DNA from: a virus
Strand: one strand, 5' to 3'
DNA: 64,000 nt
Virus record (IMG/VR): IMGVR_UViG_3300020169_000014
Span: 1 to 64,000 of that record
Positions 15,423-24,960 of this stretch are shown here, piece by piece. Within the stretch, counting starts at the first letter, position 1, and each line of letters begins with the position of its first letter. The position numbers and the translations under genes were made by a program. The notes under the pieces were generated by a model. That model made no database searches, had not been told where the DNA came from, and was given only the letters and a program-made list of their open reading frames with translations.

Positions 15423-17030
15423 CTACCAGTCTCGATCACCTATCGTGTCTATAGAGTGCCATCCTTGGTATGTGTTATCTTGTTCTTCGATATAATCCGA
15501 TCCATCATCAATGAAACCGAACGGTACTATATCATTTTCTATTGCGGACATCTTATCTCGGAACATCATGTCCTTTAGATTAATGTCTGTCATATCCGCA
15601 AAGAATTGGGTGGATACGAAATATCCAAACATCACTAGGTTCATCATAAGGTCATCGTGGTTACCACTAGAGGCTTCGTATGATTGTCCTTTACCTATGA
15701 ATGTTGATATCTCTAGGATGGTGTTCTCATCCACTATGTTTATTTTGTTTGTTTCTATAATGTCTTTGATTGAGGAACACCCAAGTCTCTTGACTTTTCG
15801 GTTCATTTCTATACCGAGTGCGTCTGCCTTGGTTGCACTGGAGGTGTGGAGGTTCTCATATTCTAAGTCATAATATAGTCCATTACAAACTACTGTACCC
15901 TGATCATTTGATTCAACGACTACCCACGATTGATTGTAGAGATTCGCATACTTATATATAATGTTAGGAAAGAGTAGTGGAGAAATAGTATTGCACCGAT
16001 ACACCGCGACTTGTTTGAAAGGTCGTGAGGTAATATCGATTACGTTAAACGTAGAATAATCCTGTCCTCTTCCCTTCGATACATCAACTGCCATGATGTA
16101 TTCGTAATCCTTAATTGGTTCGTCATATATAAGGCAGTCACCCCCTTCAAGAACACTTGAAGGATTTTGTGCTCTGAGACCCATCAGGGTTTCTGCACCT
16201 ATGAGTGTATCACCCGTACCAAAGAAAGTATTACCAAATTCTTGGTCGAACTGTAATTGAGAAGTGTTCGCAATTGTTTGCAACTTCCATTTCTCATCCC
16301 TGCCCGGCACATCCCACCAATCCACACGGAATGGTTGGTATGCATTCGTTCCTTGAACGGCACCAGTCCAAATCTTTTCGTACTGATTACCAATACCATT
16401 TGCGGTAGAGGTGATGATTACTTTGGTGTCTTTACCCGAAGATACAACAGGATACGTTGACGTATAGAACTCAGCCGCATTCTCAACGAAAGCAAACTCA
16501 TCGAGAAAAAGAAGATTAACAGACATACCACGAATAGAAGACCCACTAGTAGCAGCGGCAATGATTCTAGAATTATTACTAAACTCAATAGAACCTTTGT
16601 TGAGTGCCTTACAACCCGGCTGCAAAAAGAAAGGAAGGTTTTCCAACATGAGTGTAACACGTGCGAGCATCTCTCGTGCGGTTGCACCTTTGTTTGCAAG
16701 TACTGCGATAGTTTTCTCGGAATGGAAACAAGCATACCATAGAAGGTACCCAACCGAACTGATTGACTTACCGGATTGACGACATGCAAGTACGATAGAG
16801 AAACGATTCTTTTCGAAATGGTCAAACATCTTTTCTTGATATTCGTATAAATCAAAATTAACCAGACCACGGTCAAGATGCACCACCTTTACGTATGTAC
16901 GACAGAAGTGTACGGGGTCTCCCATACACTTTTGGTATTCTTTTATCTTCTCTTCTGTCCAATTCTCGGCAACCCCATCCCGCTTCACCATTGGGTTTCC
17001 GAGGTAGCTCTCTTTAGTCTGAGTCGTCAT
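15423..17030 (-). CDS. 17: Terminase large subunit gp17
   Basis: 535 aa; T4 gp17 is 610. Packaging motor and headful nuclease. ATPase: Walker A LACRQSGKS at 81-89, Walker B LLFLDEFA at 173-180, coupling motif ITSTANG at 206-212. RNase H-like nuclease: Asp316 in AVDVSKGRGQDYS, Glu373 in VVVESNDQGT, and the Asp pair at 459-460 (NHDD), corresponding to the T4 D401/E458/D542 triad. The shorter length comes mainly from the N terminus. Overlaps gene 16 by 17 bases, indicating coupled translation of the terminase subunits. Confidence 0.97.
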   Translation of the reverse strand: MTTQTKESYLGNPMVKRDGVAENWTEEKIKEYQKCMGDPVHFCRTYVKVVHLDRGLVNFDLYEYQEKMFDHFEKNRFSIVLACRQSGKSISSVGYLLWYACFHSEKTIAVLANKGATAREMLARVTLMLENLPFFLQPGCKALNKGSIEFSNNSRIIAAATSGSSIRGMSVNLLFLDEFAFVENAAEFYTSTYPVVSSGKDTKVIITSTANGIGNQYEKIWTGAVQGTNAYQPFRVDWWDVPGRDEKWKLQTIANTSQLQFDQEFGNTFFGTGDTLIGAETLMGLRAQNPSSVLEGGDCLIYDEPIKDYEYIMAVDVSKGRGQDYSTFNVIDITSRPFKQVAVYRCNTISPLLFPNIIYKYANLYNQSWVVVESNDQGTVVCNGLYYDLEYENLHTSSATKADALGIEMNRKVKRLGCSSIKDIIETNKINIVDENTILEISTFIGKGQSYEASSGNHDDLMMNLVMFGYFVSTQFFADMTDINLKDMMFRDKMSAIENDIVPFGFIDDGSDYIEEQDNTYQGWHSIDTIGDRDW

Positions 17031-17367
17031 GCGGGATCACTTGTTTCTCATTCTGTAAAAATCGTTGGAGTTCGGTTGTTGAACCCAGAAAAACATTGTT
17101 GGTGGTATTACCTCTATTCTCCAGAGCTGGAACATCAGACTTCTCGACATCCTTTTTCTTTTTCTGGAGATCCATTAACTTATCGTTAACATCAGCAATA
17201 CCTTTTATCATACCAGACAATACTTCGAATGCGCGAGGGTGTTCACTCTCACGTGCAACTTCAATCATGAGTTCCAGAGATTCACGTCCCTTTTCAATTA
17301 GGTCGTAGTAGGTCTCTCTAGAATAGTCATAATCACTTTTGATGTTATCATTACTATCATCTGACAT
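17014..17367 (-). CDS. 16: Terminase small subunit gp16
   Basis: 117 aa; T4 gp16 is 164, and exo-T4 versions are shorter. DNA-recognition regulator of gp17 that forms rings through a central coiled coil, here roughly residues 20-72 (YYDLIEKGRESLELMIEVAR, HPRAFEVLSGMIKGIADVND, KLMDLQKKKKD). The C-terminal region VFLGSTTELQRFLQ is a typical gp17-contact-like tail. The order 15-16-17 with stop/start overlaps on both sides supports the call. Confidence 0.88.
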   Translation of the reverse strand: MSDDSNDNIKSDYDYSRETYYDLIEKGRESLELMIEVARESEHPRAFEVLSGMIKGIADVNDKLMDLQKKKKDVEKSDVPALENRGNTTNNVFLGSTTELQRFLQNEKQVIPHDDSD

Positions 17368-18143
17368 TAAAATGCACTATCCAAATATAATTCTAAAAAT
17401 CCATAGTCGCTATCTGCACTAATTCCAACCGGAGTTGGTGTAGTTTGGATGCGTGTGTGAAACAGATCTCCGTCTGCTCCTATAGTATATAGATTATTAT
17501 TAACTTCGCGTATGACCGGTGATTGTGAGGTTGGGCCGTAGAAGTTTATTTTCATACCGAATGATAGTGTGTATATGATGGTTCTTCGATCACCAACAGA
17601 ACCTTCAAAGTCGTCCGAGAAAGATATTGCCTGTAATGTAATAGGTACGTCTTCTTTTATCTCGGGGAACTCTGAACTGAAAGGTTTTACACCAACCGTA
17701 TATGATGGGTTGAAATATGGTATAATCTGTTCGACCATTTGCAATGCGTCATCTTGACTCTTTGCATATACGTTGACATCAAATGTCATATCATATGGTA
17801 CGGACACATAGAAGTTATTACGTTTAGTCTCACTACCTTGCAGTGTTGTCGAGAACGTATTTGTCTTGGGTAGTTGTCTCTGAGGGTCATACGCCATAGA
17901 AGTAATCTCGAAAGACATCCGAGGCAACTTAATTGCAACTCTACGTTCCTGTTCTTCACCTTCTCTCATTTCCTGAAGACGTTGAATGAAACTTCTCTTG
18001 GGGGCATATGATAACGGAACTTTGACTTGAGAGATAGTCTCTCCTGCCGAGTTAGTTCTCAACACATATATGTTATTAAATAAAGAACCGAATACGGATA
18101 CCGCAGTTCTTACTCTCTTGTGATAAAAATGTGTTCCGAACAT
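17367..18143 (-). CDS. 15: Proximal tail sheath stabiliser gp15
   Basis: 258 aa; T4 gp15 is 272. Hexameric tail terminator that caps the sheath and tube and contacts the neck. Conserved features: the opening FGTHFYHKRVRTAVSVFGSL, VPLSYAPKRSFIQRLQEM near residue 43-60, LPRMSFEITSMAYDPQRQLP near 75-93, and YDMTFDVNVYAKSQDDALQM near 120-140. Its TAATG junctions (one- to four-base overlaps) with genes 14 and 16 show tight coupling. Confidence 0.94.
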   Translation of the reverse strand: MFGTHFYHKRVRTAVSVFGSLFNNIYVLRTNSAGETISQVKVPLSYAPKRSFIQRLQEMREGEEQERRVAIKLPRMSFEITSMAYDPQRQLPKTNTFSTTLQGSETKRNNFYVSVPYDMTFDVNVYAKSQDDALQMVEQIIPYFNPSYTVGVKPFSSEFPEIKEDVPITLQAISFSDDFEGSVGDRRTIIYTLSFGMKINFYGPTSQSPVIREVNNNLYTIGADGDLFHTRIQTTPTPVGISADSDYGFLELYLDSAF

Positions 18144-19894
18144 TATGACATATCTCCAAACGGATTTCCTTCAGAAAAATCTAAAAAATCACTTTCGAAA
18201 TCATCAAAGTAATCTCCCTGAGAAAGACCTGCGGCCACCTCTTCTATTTGTTGTAACTCTTCTACCAGATTCGGTGCATAGGTTGCACTAGGAGAAACTA
18301 CCGCTCTTGTTGTATTGAATGTATGATACTTACCGTCTGTCGCACCCACATGAGCCAGATACAAAGTATTGTCCGAGTCAGACCATTTTGCAACCTCGCC
18401 GGTCATGGAGTATCCACTACCAGACTGTGTTACTATCTCACCACGTTTGTAATCATTAACACTGTATGGAGCAGAAATCGTTACGGTCGGTGGTTCGTTG
18501 TAATATATACCCGAGTTTGTCAAGATAAATGAATCTATCACACCATCCGAATCGATTGTAGATGTAGCGGTTGCACTGATTGCATCGAAATGTAACAGTA
18601 CGGCATCTTTATCATCTGCACTATATGCGGCTTCAGTAGTTACTATTACGTTATCAACACCAACAACAGTATATCTTGGTTCTAGAAGTTCTGCCTTCGT
18701 GCCAACTTGAACACGGAATTCATCGATGAATCCATTCAATCCACTCCAGTCAACACCATCGACTGTACGTGCCGCAGTTCCGCCTACCGAGTAACCATTA
18801 TCAGACACCCAGTCGAAAGTAACACCTGCAAGATTATCATCAAACTTTTTCTCGAAATCAAAGTATATAACTAGATTATTTGTATCAAATGCACCGATAA
18901 GTATGTGATGCCAAGTATCTTCTTGGAATAAAACGTTATTACCAGTAAGTACTGTGACACCACCGCCAGAATTATCACCACGACTATATGTTAACTGACC
19001 ACTACTATTGACACCCCAGAAATATCGGGCAGGAAGATCGTCATCACTTCCACCTGTTTCGAAAAAGATTGACTGACCAGTAGAAGGTAAATCATCAATA
19101 TATATCCAAGCTTCAATTACACCATGCAATCCGGTTTGTGTGTAATTAGATTCTGAACCACGACCACGACCTACATCCAGAGACGCATTACCGAACTGCG
19201 AATTACTACCCAAGGCAGATTCTAGAGTTATTGTGGGTGCAGAAGTATATCCCTTACCTGCGAAACCAGTTTGAAACTGTGTCACTTGTCCATCGAGATT
19301 GATCAGTGTAGTTGCAGTTGCTCTCGCAACCTCCGGAGACTCCATGACCAGTTTATATTGGTATGCACTCTCAACCTCCACGTCATCAATACCTTCGATA
19401 TCAGTATCAAAGTCTTCGTCATTATATTCGAATAACTCACACTGAAGTCTGAACGTTGGTAATTGACTTAGTTGATAGAAAGGTGTTTCGGTTTCTACTT
19501 TGAAGATCTCAAACATAGACTGAGAGAATGGGATGTATATGATATCACCTTCTCTTGGACGGAAGTTATACGCATCTAGTTTATCACCGATGAGTCCTTT
19601 CCATCTTCTTCGTGCACAAACAAATGTTGCTTGATCACGTAACTCTACTCCGAACTTGGAGAATAAGTCAGCCTCTCCTCCAAACCCATCTACATTCTCT
19701 ACATACATTTCTATTTTGTATGCGTCACTGAAATGCGAAGGAACGTCATCAAGGAACACTTTATCTACATTGACAAGTTCACGGGGTAAATAATATACAT
19801 CTTGACCATAGAACTTCAAGGACTCGATTACCAAGTCCTCGTATAAGTTCTGTTCGCCACGTACTGCTTGGGAAACCCACGGATTCGTTGCCAT
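18143..19894 (-). CDS. 14: Neck protein gp14 with an inserted LamG-like domain
   Basis: 583 aa; more than twice T4 gp14 (256). Residues 1-190 are a recognisable gp14 core (EDLVIESLKFYGQDVYYLPR, WKGLIGDKLDAYNFRPREGD, LPTFRLQCELFEYNDEDFDT). Residues 228-405 read as a LamG/concanavalin-like sandwich (LHGVIEAWIYIDD, TWHHILIGAFDTNNLVIYF, LNGFIDEFRV). Two YTSAPT/YNEPPTVTI strands flank it, at 215-225 and 464-474. Residues 480-583 return to a gp14-type tail (YKRGEIVTQSGSGYSMTGEV, acidic end with NPFGDM). The insertion would sit on the outside of the neck and may bind glycans or whiskers; that is inference. The gp14 identity is supported by the 13-14-15 order. Confidence 0.85.
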   Translation of the reverse strand: MATNPWVSQAVRGEQNLYEDLVIESLKFYGQDVYYLPRELVNVDKVFLDDVPSHFSDAYKIEMYVENVDGFGGEADLFSKFGVELRDQATFVCARRRWKGLIGDKLDAYNFRPREGDIIYIPFSQSMFEIFKVETETPFYQLSQLPTFRLQCELFEYNDEDFDTDIEGIDDVEVESAYQYKLVMESPEVARATATTLINLDGQVTQFQTGFAGKGYTSAPTITLESALGSNSQFGNASLDVGRGRGSESNYTQTGLHGVIEAWIYIDDLPSTGQSIFFETGGSDDDLPARYFWGVNSSGQLTYSRGDNSGGGVTVLTGNNVLFQEDTWHHILIGAFDTNNLVIYFDFEKKFDDNLAGVTFDWVSDNGYSVGGTAARTVDGVDWSGLNGFIDEFRVQVGTKAELLEPRYTVVGVDNVIVTTEAAYSADDKDAVLLHFDAISATATSTIDSDGVIDSFILTNSGIYYNEPPTVTISAPYSVNDYKRGEIVTQSGSGYSMTGEVAKWSDSDNTLYLAHVGATDGKYHTFNTTRAVVSPSATYAPNLVEELQQIEEVAAGLSQGDYFDDFESDFLDFSEGNPFGDMS

Positions 19895-19897
19895 TTT

Positions 19898-20659
19898 TTA
19901 TCCTACAAAGAACATTGGGCCAATGTCTTCTTCTTCTCTGAATTTAATCATGATTTGTTCTATCTCTGCAACAGCATCATCATAGATCTGTCGTCCCGAA
20001 ATAGTAACACCGCCAGGTAATTGCATACCTTCGAACTTAGACATATTCTGTCCCCACTGTTTCTTGAGTAGTGCGATAGAATATTGTTTTAAAAACTTAT
20101 GGTTCCATAGTGAATTCAAATCCGAGTTTGTTCCCGCATTAGGATCAATATCACCATATACCTCAAAGACCACATAGTTACCTACTGTGAAATCTGCCTT
20201 ATCATGATAGAAATATACTCTGTCATTCTGTCGGTCAAATGTAATCTGTGGTTCCCCACTTAGTTTCATATCAAGTAATGATAGGTGTTGTTGCATTTGT
20301 TCATAGTATGCCATGTCACCACTATGTCTATTTAGATCACTAATATCATTCAATCTCATCTGATACTTAATATCAAAGAAGTTGGTTGATGCAGTCACAC
20401 TATCCACACGGAACATGCGTACAACAGTTAATAGATCTTCTTGTAGTTCGAAAAACCCTGCGTCAATTTCTGCCTGAACAAGTTGATGTGTAATGTAAAA
20501 TCGTCTTTTACCATCAGGGTGATATTCACGAAACCATTGTAAAGCTTCGTCAATACGATCTTCGATCTGTTCGTCCGCCACATTAATTTCGAGTACAGGA
20601 GATCCTAATGCCCGTAGACAGTAGTCAATATGTTCGTCTCTTGTATTTGGATTGGCCAT
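19898..20659 (-). CDS. 13: Neck protein gp13
   Basis: 253 aa; T4 gp13 is 309. Head-completion adaptor that binds the portal and forms the neck with gp14. Conserved blocks: DYCLRALGSPVLEINVADEQ at 12-31, IEDRIDEALQWFREYHPDG at 32-50, FFELQEDLLTVVRMFRVDS near 73-91, TFDRQNDRVYFYHDKADF, and the C-terminal KQWGQNMSKFEGMQLPGG. Starts 11 bases after the stop of the long fibre gene and is followed after three bases by gp14. Confidence 0.94.
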   Translation of the reverse strand: MANPNTRDEHIDYCLRALGSPVLEINVADEQIEDRIDEALQWFREYHPDGKRRFYITHQLVQAEIDAGFFELQEDLLTVVRMFRVDSVTASTNFFDIKYQMRLNDISDLNRHSGDMAYYEQMQQHLSLLDMKLSGEPQITFDRQNDRVYFYHDKADFTVGNYVVFEVYGDIDPNAGTNSDLNSLWNHKFLKQYSIALLKKQWGQNMSKFEGMQLPGGVTISGRQIYDDAVAEIEQIMIKFREEEDIGPMFFVG

Positions 20660-20670
20660 GTTATTACCTA

Positions 20671-23600
20671 TTAGTTAAGTAGCGTTCCCGCAGAGTTATA
20701 TACGTTGATTCGATAATGCGAACCTTGTTGACCATCAAGAACATCAGCATCCAGACCTGAACCCGATCCATCTACAGTCTTGACCGCAGTCAACAGTTCA
20801 TTTGCAGTAGAGTATGTTTCATCTACCGAGAACTGACCAGTCGCAGAGTCATATGCGATATCACCAGTAACACTGAATTGATCACGAATGTTTTGTGTCG
20901 TGACCTTGTTATAGGTAATTGTACCAGTTCCAGAGTTATAACTTAAAGAACCGAATCCAGTACCATTATTATTGATACCGATTGCACCACGTGCAAGAGT
21001 ATCAGTATACTGTGTAATGGTAGTTGAAATCGCCCCATCGGTGATTGAGATACCAGTACTTGCGGATATTGCAGAACGGATGTTTGCATCTGTTACCTTC
21101 GCAAAACTAAACTCTCCATTTGAATATGAGAGTGTACCATATCCGGTACCACTATTTGCAGCAGAGAACAATGCAAGAGTTGACGCAGAGTCTACGCCAG
21201 GATTTGCTAAACTAAACTGTCCGGTCGCACTATCATATCCAAGACCCGAATTATCTACACTGAATAAGTTACGGATAGTAGACGTATGGTTGGATAGACT
21301 CGATACAGTACCAGTTACGTCACCTGTTAGGTTTGCGGTGATTGCAGTTGCAGTAAAGTTACCCGAACCATCACGTTCAACAATTGTACTTGCGGTATTC
21401 GCAGAAGTCGCAGTAGTTGCAGAATTCTGTACCTTACCCGCAGTTGAGATTGTTCCGAGTTTAGTATCTGCAATCGCAGCATTTGTATTGATGTCAGCAT
21501 TGACAATAGTATTCGCAGTAATCCCAGTCGTAATAGTAATGTTACTAGTACCATCAAACGAAGTTGCGGTACCAGTCACATCACCAGAAATACCAATAGT
21601 TCTTGAAGTGAGAAGACTATTTGCGGTAGACGCATTACCCGTTACTGCACCAGTAACATTACCATATAATCTGTTGACTTGCAAGTCTGCGAGTTCAAAA
21701 GATGGGTCTGAAGTATTGATGTTTCCACCAACTTCTGGATCGTATTTGTTGAAGAACTTCCAACGACTATCTGTGGTATCACGGAAGACACCCGCATGGG
21801 TATATGGCGCATCAATCGTATTGTAGTTACCGACAATACCAAAATCTTGATTGATTGGTTGTGCGTCACCTTTCCAGTAGTTGTTTAAAGTGTGACCAGT
21901 AGGAGACGAGAAAGTTACCTTGACATTATATCTTAATGGTACAAGAGTATTATCTACACCCAAGTTCCAAGAGGTAGGGCCTGTACCACCGTCCGAATCA
22001 AACGATAACGGAGTAAACTCGCCAATACCTTCCGCAGAGTCGAAACCCCATTGGATAGTATCACCTGCACTATCGGTTCCGGTTATCTTGACAAAATACG
22101 TTCTGTCAGAATCACCTTCATAATATTCTTTGAAAGTCGCATCATTAAGTCCAGATATACCCGCACCGAATACTGTTTCGATGGTATCACCTGCACCAAC
22201 ATAGATGAACTGATCACCAACGTTTAGAGACTGTACAGTAGTTGTTGTTTCAGAACCAAGGATGTTCAGATTACCTGCGATAGTGACATCACCATCTACA
22301 CGTTGGTTACCTTGAACACGAATGTTCTCTGCAATCTCTGGAGCAAGACGGATCTGAATACAACCACCGACATTACCACCAGTTGCGGAATCCGAAACAA
22401 GTACCGTACCAACTTGATATGGCCAGTTAGGATAATCAGGAGAAAATGCTACCATTTCACCCGCACTATCAGGAGAAACGTGAAGGGTATCACCCACATT
22501 AAAGGATGCAGTATTCAACCCACCGTATAGACCACGTACTGTTACATAACCATATGCACCATTAGCGATAGTACTTGATGCAAGTCCAGATGTTGTGTAT
22601 GTTGTACTGAAGTTATCTGCCTTTGCAAGTGAGATTGTCGGGAAGTCATTTGCAGCACCAGTTACATATACAACTTTACCCTTGGGAATAGATGATCCCG
22701 AGTTGTTGAAAACTCGCATGATTTCATCTTGACCAACTTTGACATTGATTGATGAGTTCGAGTATACAAGTGCATCAGGGCCTTGCATATAAAACAAGTT
22801 ACCTTCACGGAAAGCAGGAAGGTTATTGGGAACATCGATATCCGAGTAGGATGATATGTCTACGTTAAGTAGTTTGAAGTCACCAGAATCCGCAGTGATT
22901 TTACCATCAACAATCATACGGTCTTCAACACGGATATATTCTGCGTGTTCTTTCTCAATGTTTACAAGTAGTGAACCCGAAGTAGAATCTACTGAGATTA
23001 CACGACCTACGTGTGTAGGATAACCTTGGTCGATTGATACTTCAGTTGTAGACCACTTACCCGCACTATCAGCAGAAAGGTATGCAAATGCACCTTCGAT
23101 CATATTCGAAGTGTTCAAACCATTTACTAAACCGAACTGAGTCACATAACCGTGGTTCCCGTTCGGGATATCCATAGTTGCAATACCAGTAACATTTGCT
23201 GTAGAAGAAGCATCTGCCTTTGCAAGAGATATTTGGGGGTGGATACCGTGTGCAGTACCGGATACGTATACTGCATCACCATTGTTAATCTGTCCACCGG
23301 TCAAGTTATGAACATATATTAAATGTTCTTGACCGAGGTTGATTGTTACATCTTGAACCAATTCATTGGTTGTTGGTATAAACGATATACCTTTCTGTGG
23401 GTTTGAATCATAGTAGAGTAAACCCGCAAGACTATTAGGTGCAGTTTCTTGTTTAGTTAAGTGTAGACATCCAATCTCTGCGGAGTCAACAGTTACCTTA
23501 CCGAATACAATATCATCGGTAGTTCCGACAGACTGTGCAATCGCAATAGACCCGTCAGTGATTGTGACACCAGTTCCACCAGAGAAATGTGCACGAGTCT

Positions 23601-24900
23601 CGGATGCACTAGGGCCTGTGTATGTAATTACACCAGTACCGTTATTATAAGATAGAGAACCATCTCCACCTGCATCTGTTACTGAGACCAGACCACGTAC
23701 TTCTGAGTCTGTTCTTTGTGTGAAAGAGTATCTACCAGTCGCAGAGTCATATGATAAATCACCACCGGCAGATAAATGCGCACGGACTTCACTCGCATTT
23801 GGGCCAGTGTATGTAAAGATACCTGTGGATGAATCATATGAAAGAGACCCATCACCCCCAGCATCGTTTACTGATACTGTGCCACGTGCGTCTGCATCTG
23901 TATATTGTGTAATACTTGTCGAGATTTGACCATTGGTGATACCAATACCTGTACCTGCACTAAAATGTGCACGGACTTCGGCCGCAGAAGGGCCGGTAAA
24001 GGAGAACGTACCTGTAGAACTATCATACGAGAATGAACCATCTCCGCCATTGTCAGTCGCAGATACCGCAGCACGTGCTCTGGCATTGTTGAAATAGAGA
24101 TTGGTAGAACCACCTTCACTTAAATCATTGGTAGTTTTTAACGCAAAGTCAGAATCAAATCCTGCATATGATACTTCGGTATAACCTAGTGTACCAGTTG
24201 CAGCGTTATATGTCAACGGTAAACCACTTACACCAATCGCATTTCGTGCGGTAGTTGTGGTGGTTGCGGAATCGTAATAGAGGTTAGTCGAGCCTTGTGT
24301 TAGGTCGTCTGTTGTTTTGGTTGCAAGATCTGTATTGAATAGAGATGTTGCATAATATTTGTTTGTGCTACCTTGGGTAAGATCGTCTGTTGTTTTAAGA
24401 GCAAGACGATCATCGAATGCGGAGTCTGCACGTGCAGTTGTGTAGTAAAGGTTAGTCCCTTCACTTAAATCCGAAGTCGAGAAATGTTGCAGACCAATTC
24501 GTGCATTGAATGAACCACCATCTGCGGTGGCCAGTGTAAGAGTTGCATTAGAGGAATCGAAGGATAACCCCGAAACACCTGCAACAGTAACAGTTCCCGC
24601 ACTATCAATTTGACCTTGCGCATTGATAGTCAATACTGGAATGGTTGTGGTAGAACCATAGGTACCTGCACCGACACCAGTGTTGGTGATACTTAACTCA
24701 CCGTTGGTCTCGGTAATGCCGGTTCCACCAGATACTTGTCTGAGTGTTACGATAGAACTAGAGGATGCAGAATCCGTTGTCTTGAAGAAAAGACGACCAT
24801 CATTTGTGTTGATCGCTAATTCGCCAAGTTCTATATTTGATGTAGTCGGGCTCTTGCCCTTAACTGCACTTCTCTTTAATCTAAAAAGTGTATTCGACAT
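20671..24900 (-). CDS. Long repetitive tail-fibre-like structural protein (1409 aa)
   Basis: The N-terminal anchor block (LFRLKRSAVKGKSP, then ELAINTNDGRLFFKTT) is shared in form with the neighbouring 663-aa protein. Internal repeats follow: DDLTQGSTN-x-YY units around residues 165-215; VxDAGGDGSLSYDSSTG units alternating with xSExRAHxSAG between about 280 and 440; a duplicated region with VYVSGTAH/VYVTGAAN and SLAKADASST/SLAKADNFST near 540-800; then TGNASTANSL and ITANLTGDVTG strands typical of phage fibre shafts. Ends in VYNSAGTLLN, like the GTLLN end of the 1013-aa protein. No enzyme domain is seen. Probably a fibre or neck/tail appendage; exact position in the virion is unknown. Confidence 0.75.
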   Translation of the reverse strand: MSNTLFRLKRSAVKGKSPTTSNIELGELAINTNDGRLFFKTTDSASSSSIVTLRQVSGGTGITETNGELSITNTGVGAGTYGSTTTIPVLTINAQGQIDSAGTVTVAGVSGLSFDSSNATLTLATADGGSFNARIGLQHFSTSDLSEGTNLYYTTARADSAFDDRLALKTTDDLTQGSTNKYYATSLFNTDLATKTTDDLTQGSTNLYYDSATTTTTARNAIGVSGLPLTYNAATGTLGYTEVSYAGFDSDFALKTTNDLSEGGSTNLYFNNARARAAVSATDNGGDGSFSYDSSTGTFSFTGPSAAEVRAHFSAGTGIGITNGQISTSITQYTDADARGTVSVNDAGGDGSLSYDSSTGIFTYTGPNASEVRAHLSAGGDLSYDSATGRYSFTQRTDSEVRGLVSVTDAGGDGSLSYNNGTGVITYTGPSASETRAHFSGGTGVTITDGSIAIAQSVGTTDDIVFGKVTVDSAEIGCLHLTKQETAPNSLAGLLYYDSNPQKGISFIPTTNELVQDVTINLGQEHLIYVHNLTGGQINNGDAVYVSGTAHGIHPQISLAKADASSTANVTGIATMDIPNGNHGYVTQFGLVNGLNTSNMIEGAFAYLSADSAGKWSTTEVSIDQGYPTHVGRVISVDSTSGSLLVNIEKEHAEYIRVEDRMIVDGKITADSGDFKLLNVDISSYSDIDVPNNLPAFREGNLFYMQGPDALVYSNSSINVKVGQDEIMRVFNNSGSSIPKGKVVYVTGAANDFPTISLAKADNFSTTYTTSGLASSTIANGAYGYVTVRGLYGGLNTASFNVGDTLHVSPDSAGEMVAFSPDYPNWPYQVGTVLVSDSATGGNVGGCIQIRLAPEIAENIRVQGNQRVDGDVTIAGNLNILGSETTTTVQSLNVGDQFIYVGAGDTIETVFGAGISGLNDATFKEYYEGDSDRTYFVKITGTDSAGDTIQWGFDSAEGIGEFTPLSFDSDGGTGPTSWNLGVDNTLVPLRYNVKVTFSSPTGHTLNNYWKGDAQPINQDFGIVGNYNTIDAPYTHAGVFRDTTDSRWKFFNKYDPEVGGNINTSDPSFELADLQVNRLYGNVTGAVTGNASTANSLLTSRTIGISGDVTGTATSFDGTSNITITTGITANTIVNADINTNAAIADTKLGTISTAGKVQNSATTATSANTASTIVERDGSGNFTATAITANLTGDVTGTVSSLSNHTSTIRNLFSVDNSGLGYDSATGQFSLANPGVDSASTLALFSAANSGTGYGTLSYSNGEFSFAKVTDANIRSAISASTGISITDGAISTTITQYTDTLARGAIGINNNGTGFGSLSYNSGTGTITYNKVTTQNIRDQFSVTGDIAYDSATGQFSVDETYSTANELLTAVKTVDGSGSGLDADVLDGQQGSHYRINVYNSAGTLLN

Positions 24901-24927
24901 TTGTCAACCTTTTCCAATATTGGATAA

Positions 24928-24947
24928 ACCCCCTTATAGAAGGGGGT
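24928..24947 (-). other. Strong intergenic hairpin
   Basis: Perfect 8-bp stem ACCCCCTT/AAGGGGGT with a 4-base loop between two fibre genes. It is followed on the minus strand by TTATCC rather than a U run, so it is at best a weak terminator. It may stabilise the 3' end of the upstream message or reduce expression of the 1409-aa gene. The 10-bp palindrome CCAATATTGG follows at 24914-24923. Confidence 0.55.
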
Positions 24948-24960
24948 GATATTCTATTAT

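Noticed and set aside
20972-21826. 284-aa plus-strand ORF
   Set aside because: It lies wholly antisense to the repetitive 1409-aa fibre gene and has Val/Ala/Pro-rich composition produced by reading repeated codons backwards. It has no promoter or ribosome site and resembles other antisense shadows.
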